Part shown: positions 32,351 through 35,105 of the stretch, piece by piece
How the letters are laid out: each line of letters begins with the position of its first letter
Position numbering within the stretch: the stretch's first letter is position 1
NCBI GenBank assembly: GCA_029550965.1
Contig: JAKPGJ010000042.1
Coordinates: 1 to 35,105, forward strand
Reading direction: 5' to 3'
Length of the DNA: 35,105 bases
Origin: Bacillota bacterium
GTDB lineage: Bacteria > Bacillota > Clostridia > Oscillospirales > CAG-382
Translations under genes and position numbers: made by a program
Notes under the pieces: model-generated
Told to the model about the DNA's origin: nothing
The model's input: the letters and a program-made list of their open reading frames with translations, nothing else
Database searches by the model: none

Positions 32351-32365
32351 TAGAATATAACCATG
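32351..32365 (+). promoter_or_regulatory. Possible -10 box of a leaderless rlmH transcript
   Basis: TAGAAT (32351-32356) would place the transcription start about 6-7 bases later, on or next to the ATG at 32363. There is no Shine-Dalgarno sequence before this ATG. The -35 region is weak (TTAATT about 16 bases upstream). Confidence 0.45.
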
Positions 32366-32842
32366 ACGATACTTGTTTTACACGTCGGCGACGGCAAAGA
32401 AGATTACCTGCTCGAAGCGGAAAAAGAATATATCAAAAGACTTAAGCCCTTTTGCGTTTATAAAAGCGTTTTGATTAAAGAGGAAAAACTGCCCGACAAC
32501 GAGGAGAACGAAGTTCTCATCGCAAAAGCGCTGGAAAAAGAGGCGGAGCGAATTCGGCAGAAGCTCCCCAAACGCTGCTACAAGGTCGCTTTATGCGTGG
32601 AAGGGAAACAGCTGTCGAGCGAGAAGTTTGCCGACTTTATCAAGGAAAAACAAAGCGAATATTCAGAAATCGCGTTTATTATCGGCAGCAGCCACGGGCT
32701 GGACGGCCGTCTCAAAGCCGAATGCGACTTTCGGCTGTCCCTTTCGGAGATGACATTCCCGCACAGGCTGACGCGTCCGATATTGGCGGAGCAGGTTTAC
32801 AGAGCGTTCTCCATTATAGCAGGCAAAAAATATCATAAATAA
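32363..32842 (+). CDS. rlmH: 23S rRNA pseudouridine-1915 N3-methyltransferase
   Basis: The 159-residue product is a small SPOUT methyltransferase with the RlmH blocks: EKEYIKRLKPFC in the N-terminal half, ALCVEGKQLSSEKFADFI, FIIGSSHGLDG (the SAM-binding knot) and FPHRLTRPILAEQVYRAFSIIAGKKYHK at the end. RlmH acts on pseudouridine 1915 in helix 69 of 70S ribosomes. The length equals that of known RlmH. No RBS precedes the ATG, and an AT-rich 80-base gap separates it from rqcH. The serpin gene follows after 19 bases. Confidence 0.97.
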   Translation: MTILVLHVGDGKEDYLLEAEKEYIKRLKPFCVYKSVLIKEEKLPDNEENEVLIAKALEKEAERIRQKLPKRCYKVALCVEGKQLSSEKFADFIKEKQSEYSEIAFIIGSSHGLDGRLKAECDFRLSLSEMTFPHRLTRPILAEQVYRAFSIIAGKKYHK

Positions 32843-32861
32843 TACGGAGGGGCTGCCTTTT

Positions 32862-34100
32862 ATGAAGACAAAGCGTTTCGTTCCGTTAATTTCTCTTCTG
32901 TTGTTTGCCGCGGGGCTTATGAACCTGACGTCCTGTTCTCTGGAAGTGCAGGCGAGCGATTTGATGAAAGATATTCCCGCAAACGACGTAAAAGGAAAGC
33001 AGTCCGACGACCGGTTCATCGCAAATTCGGCTTCGTTTTCAATTGAGCTGTTTAAAAAATCGGTCGAAAAAGGCAAAAACACGCTGATTTCACCGGTTTC
33101 CGTTCTGCTCGCGCTCGCGATGACCGCCAACGGTGCCGACAACGGAACGCTTAATCAGATGCAGACGGTTCTGGGCAAGGATATTCCCATCGACGAGCTG
33201 AACGAGTACCTGTATTATTACGTCAAAAAACTGCCGAACGGCGATAAAGCAAAGCTGAACATCGCGAATTCGATTTGGTTCCGCAACGATTTAACGGTAG
33301 AAAAGGATTTTCTGCAGAAAAACGCGGACTACTACAAGGCCGCGGCCTTTAAATCCGCTTTTGACGACCGGACGGTAAACGAAATCAACGACTGGGTCAA
33401 GAAAAACACCGACGGCTTGATTGACAAGATACTTGAGCAAATCCCCGGGGATGCCGTTATGTACCTTATCAACACGCTGTTGTTCGACGCCGAGTGGGAA
33501 ACTATGTACTCGGACGATAAAGTCAGCAAGGGCGATTTCACCGCTTACGACGGAAGCAAACAGAAAGCGATGTTTATGAATTCCGACGAACACGCCTATC
33601 TCGACGACGGAAACGCGGTCGGTTTTATCAAACCGTACGCTTACGGCTACAGCTTTGTCGCGCTGCTCCCGAACGAGGACGTTTCGATAGACGATTATAT
33701 CGCTTCCATGACCGGCGAGGGCTTTATGAATCTGATAAAGAACAAAGAGTTCTGCGCCGTGAACGCCTATCTGCCCAAGTTTTCGGTTGAGTACGAGATC
33801 AATATGAACGAAACGCTAAAGGCGATGGGCATGCCGGACGCTTTTGCGCCCGACAAGGCGGACTTTACGAAAATCAGCAAGTCCGGCGGACTGTATATCG
33901 GCGAAGTTCGGCACAAGACCTACATTGAAATCAACGAACGCGGAACCAGAGCCGGCGCGGCAACGATCGTTGACCTCCGTTTGACCGCCGCGCCTGAAAA
34001 ACCGAAGGTCGTGCGGCTTGACCGTCCGTTTATATACGCAATCATAGACGACGCGACAAACCTCCCCCTGTTTATCGGCACGGTAACGAGTATGAATTAA
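32862..34100 (+). CDS. Serpin-family protease inhibitor, lipoprotein form
   Basis: The 412-residue product has a lipoprotein signal (LMNLTSC) and then a full serpin domain. It shows SFSIELFKKSVEKGKNTLISPVSVLLALAMTANGA, then LNIANSIWFRNDL, then INDWVKKNTDGLIDKI, then INTLLFDAEWE and LPKFSVEYE. The reactive-centre hinge is ERGTRAGAAT at residues 359-368, followed by LDRPFIYAI. Small residues at P12-P9 are what inhibitory serpins have, so loop insertion and protease trapping are plausible. By strict counting P1 would be Thr375, but the loop seems longer than usual and R373 could also serve. Serpins are rare in bacteria; here the protein would be anchored on the cell surface and may protect against host or community proteases. 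GGAGG lies 11 bases before the ATG. Confidence 0.95.
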   Translation: MKTKRFVPLISLLLFAAGLMNLTSCSLEVQASDLMKDIPANDVKGKQSDDRFIANSASFSIELFKKSVEKGKNTLISPVSVLLALAMTANGADNGTLNQMQTVLGKDIPIDELNEYLYYYVKKLPNGDKAKLNIANSIWFRNDLTVEKDFLQKNADYYKAAAFKSAFDDRTVNEINDWVKKNTDGLIDKILEQIPGDAVMYLINTLLFDAEWETMYSDDKVSKGDFTAYDGSKQKAMFMNSDEHAYLDDGNAVGFIKPYAYGYSFVALLPNEDVSIDDYIASMTGEGFMNLIKNKEFCAVNAYLPKFSVEYEINMNETLKAMGMPDAFAPDKADFTKISKSGGLYIGEVRHKTYIEINERGTRAGAATIVDLRLTAAPEKPKVVRLDRPFIYAIIDDATNLPLFIGTVTSMN

Positions 34101-34117
34101 CATTATATAGTTTATTT

Positions 34118-34147
34118 AGCGGCGGAATTCCGCCGCTTTCTTTTTTT
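34118..34147 (+). terminator. Intrinsic terminator after the serpin gene
   Basis: An 8-bp GC-rich stem (34118-34125 with 34130-34137) with an AATT loop is followed by TTCTTTTTTT. It ends the rlmH-serpin unit and separates it from the ApbE gene. Confidence 0.92.
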
Positions 34148-34199
34148 GCAGTATTGAATTTTCATGCATTGTATGATACCATAAATTGGGGAGTTGTTT

Positions 34200-35105
34200 A
34201 TGAATCTGAAAAAACCCGTAATCCTTATACTTCTTTTACTGCTTGTTCTCCCGCTTTACGGGTGCGGGCAGAACCGCGCGAAAACGGATCGTTTTTACGC
34301 AATGGGTTCGCTGGTATCGCAGACCGTTTACGGCGCCGACGACGCTCTTTTACAGTCCGTAGAATCGGACATACTCAGAGCCGAGAATATTCTTTCCCAT
34401 AAAATCGAAAGTTCGCAGATTTCCCTGTTGAACAAAGAAAAAACCGCAATTTTTGATGACGATATCTACGATATGTTGAAAAAAGCCGCCGCTTTTTGCG
34501 CCGATACCGGCGGCGCGTTCGATATTTCGCTGTATTCGCTGACCGCTTTATGGGGTTTTGATAGCGACCATCCAACGGTGCCCAAAGCAGAAAGAATCCG
34601 GGAAGCGCTAAACCGTACCGGATATCAAAACATCGTCTTCGGCGAGCACAACACCGTTTCCCTGAAAAACAACACCTCCCTCGACCTCGGCGCTTTAGGC
34701 AAAGGATATGCCTGCGACATCGCGGTAAAATTTTATCGGGAAGCCGGCGTCAGCGGAATTGTCAACGTCGGCGGAAGCATCGGTGTCAACAGCAAAAAAC
34801 CAAACGGCGAACCCTTTGTCGTCGGCATACGCGACCCCTTTTCGACAGACCCATCGGACGTGTTTGCTTCCATAGCGCTCGCCGCAGGCTTTGTCTCCAC
34901 GTCGGGTAGCTATGAAAAGCGCTTTGAAACAGACGGCATTCTATATCATCATATCCTGGACGCGAAAACCGGGTATCCGGTCGAAACCGACCTGATTTCG
35001 GTAACCATCGTCTGCGACAGCGGGTTGTACAGCGATATGCTCTCCACCGCCTGCTTTATTCTCGGCATCGAAAACAGTAAACCTTTGCTGGAAAAATACA
35101 ACGCC
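34200..35105 (+). CDS. apbE: ApbE family FMN transferase lipoprotein, C-terminus cut by window end
   Basis: The frame is open from ATG 34200 to the window end (302 codons). The product has a lipoprotein signal (LPLYGC) and the ApbE motifs: FYAMGSLVSQTVYG, then GGAFDISLYSLTALWGF, then LDLGALGKGYACD, then GGSIGVNS, then STSGSYEKRF, HHILDAKTGYPV, and the metal-binding SDMLSTACFILG. ApbE moves FMN from FAD onto a threonine or serine of target proteins such as the Rnf/Nqr subunits, outside the membrane. No target gene is visible in the window. GGGGAG lies about 6 bases before the ATG. It follows the strong terminator at 34118, so it must have its own promoter, but I could not identify one with confidence. 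Confidence 0.93.
   Translation, partial: MNLKKPVILILLLLLVLPLYGCGQNRAKTDRFYAMGSLVSQTVYGADDALLQSVESDILRAENILSHKIESSQISLLNKEKTAIFDDDIYDMLKKAAAFCADTGGAFDISLYSLTALWGFDSDHPTVPKAERIREALNRTGYQNIVFGEHNTVSLKNNTSLDLGALGKGYACDIAVKFYREAGVSGIVNVGGSIGVNSKKPNGEPFVVGIRDPFSTDPSDVFASIALAAGFVSTSGSYEKRFETDGILYHHILDAKTGYPVETDLISVTIVCDSGLYSDMLSTACFILGIENSKPLLEKYNA

Overview
The window looks like chromosomal DNA of a spore-forming Firmicute of class Clostridia, probably an uncultured anaerobe of the Oscillospirales/Christensenellales type. This rests on spoIIE with a Spo0A-type promoter, a SepF/YggT/DivIVA division cluster, a split transketolase, RqcH, YerC/YecD, many small lipoproteins and consensus sigma-A promoters. 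The taxon is inferred from gene content only. Overall composition is moderate in GC; two genes (4807-5640 and 29038-29775) are visibly richer in AT. No tRNA, rRNA, IS element, prophage or CRISPR array was seen. || Left part (1-9016) is all on the minus strand and is a string of short units, most with their own promoter and terminator: a GT-C glycosyltransferase (cut by the window edge), a Gfo/Idh/MocA oxidoreductase, spoIIE, an AT-rich gene of unknown function, an SGNH-hydrolase lipoprotein, an ArsB/CitM-like permease, an HPr-like protein without the phosphorylatable histidine, and a DUF4430-type lipoprotein. An exact array of 17 heptamers (2274-2392) abuts the spoIIE stop codon. || Centre (9174-15641): a divergent promoter drives a plus-strand operon of a DUF4855-type lipoprotein, a YerC/YecD regulator and a methyltransferase, ending at a UUCG terminator. 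Facing it are a U32 peptidase gene and a frameshifted lipoprotein gene on the minus strand. A 327-bp intergenic region follows, holding the U32 promoter and, on the plus strand, a structured leader ending in an intrinsic terminator just before an NCS2 purine permease gene. || Right part (17150-35105) is all plus strand. A consensus promoter precedes a long, tightly packed housekeeping run: queA and miaA (tRNA modification), an HlyD-like membrane protein, yggS, sepF, yggT, divIVA, ileS, lspA and an RluD-type pseudouridine synthase, then a two-subunit transketolase. After an unrecognised AT-richer gene come a NIF3-family gene, rqcH (ribosome quality control), rlmH (possibly leaderless), a secreted serpin lipoprotein and an ApbE lipoprotein cut by the window end. 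|| I found no clear multi-gene novel system. The best candidates for something undescribed are the leader upstream of the purine permease, the heptamer array, the AT-rich gene at 4807-5640 with its IRHNN motif, and the serpin lipoprotein.
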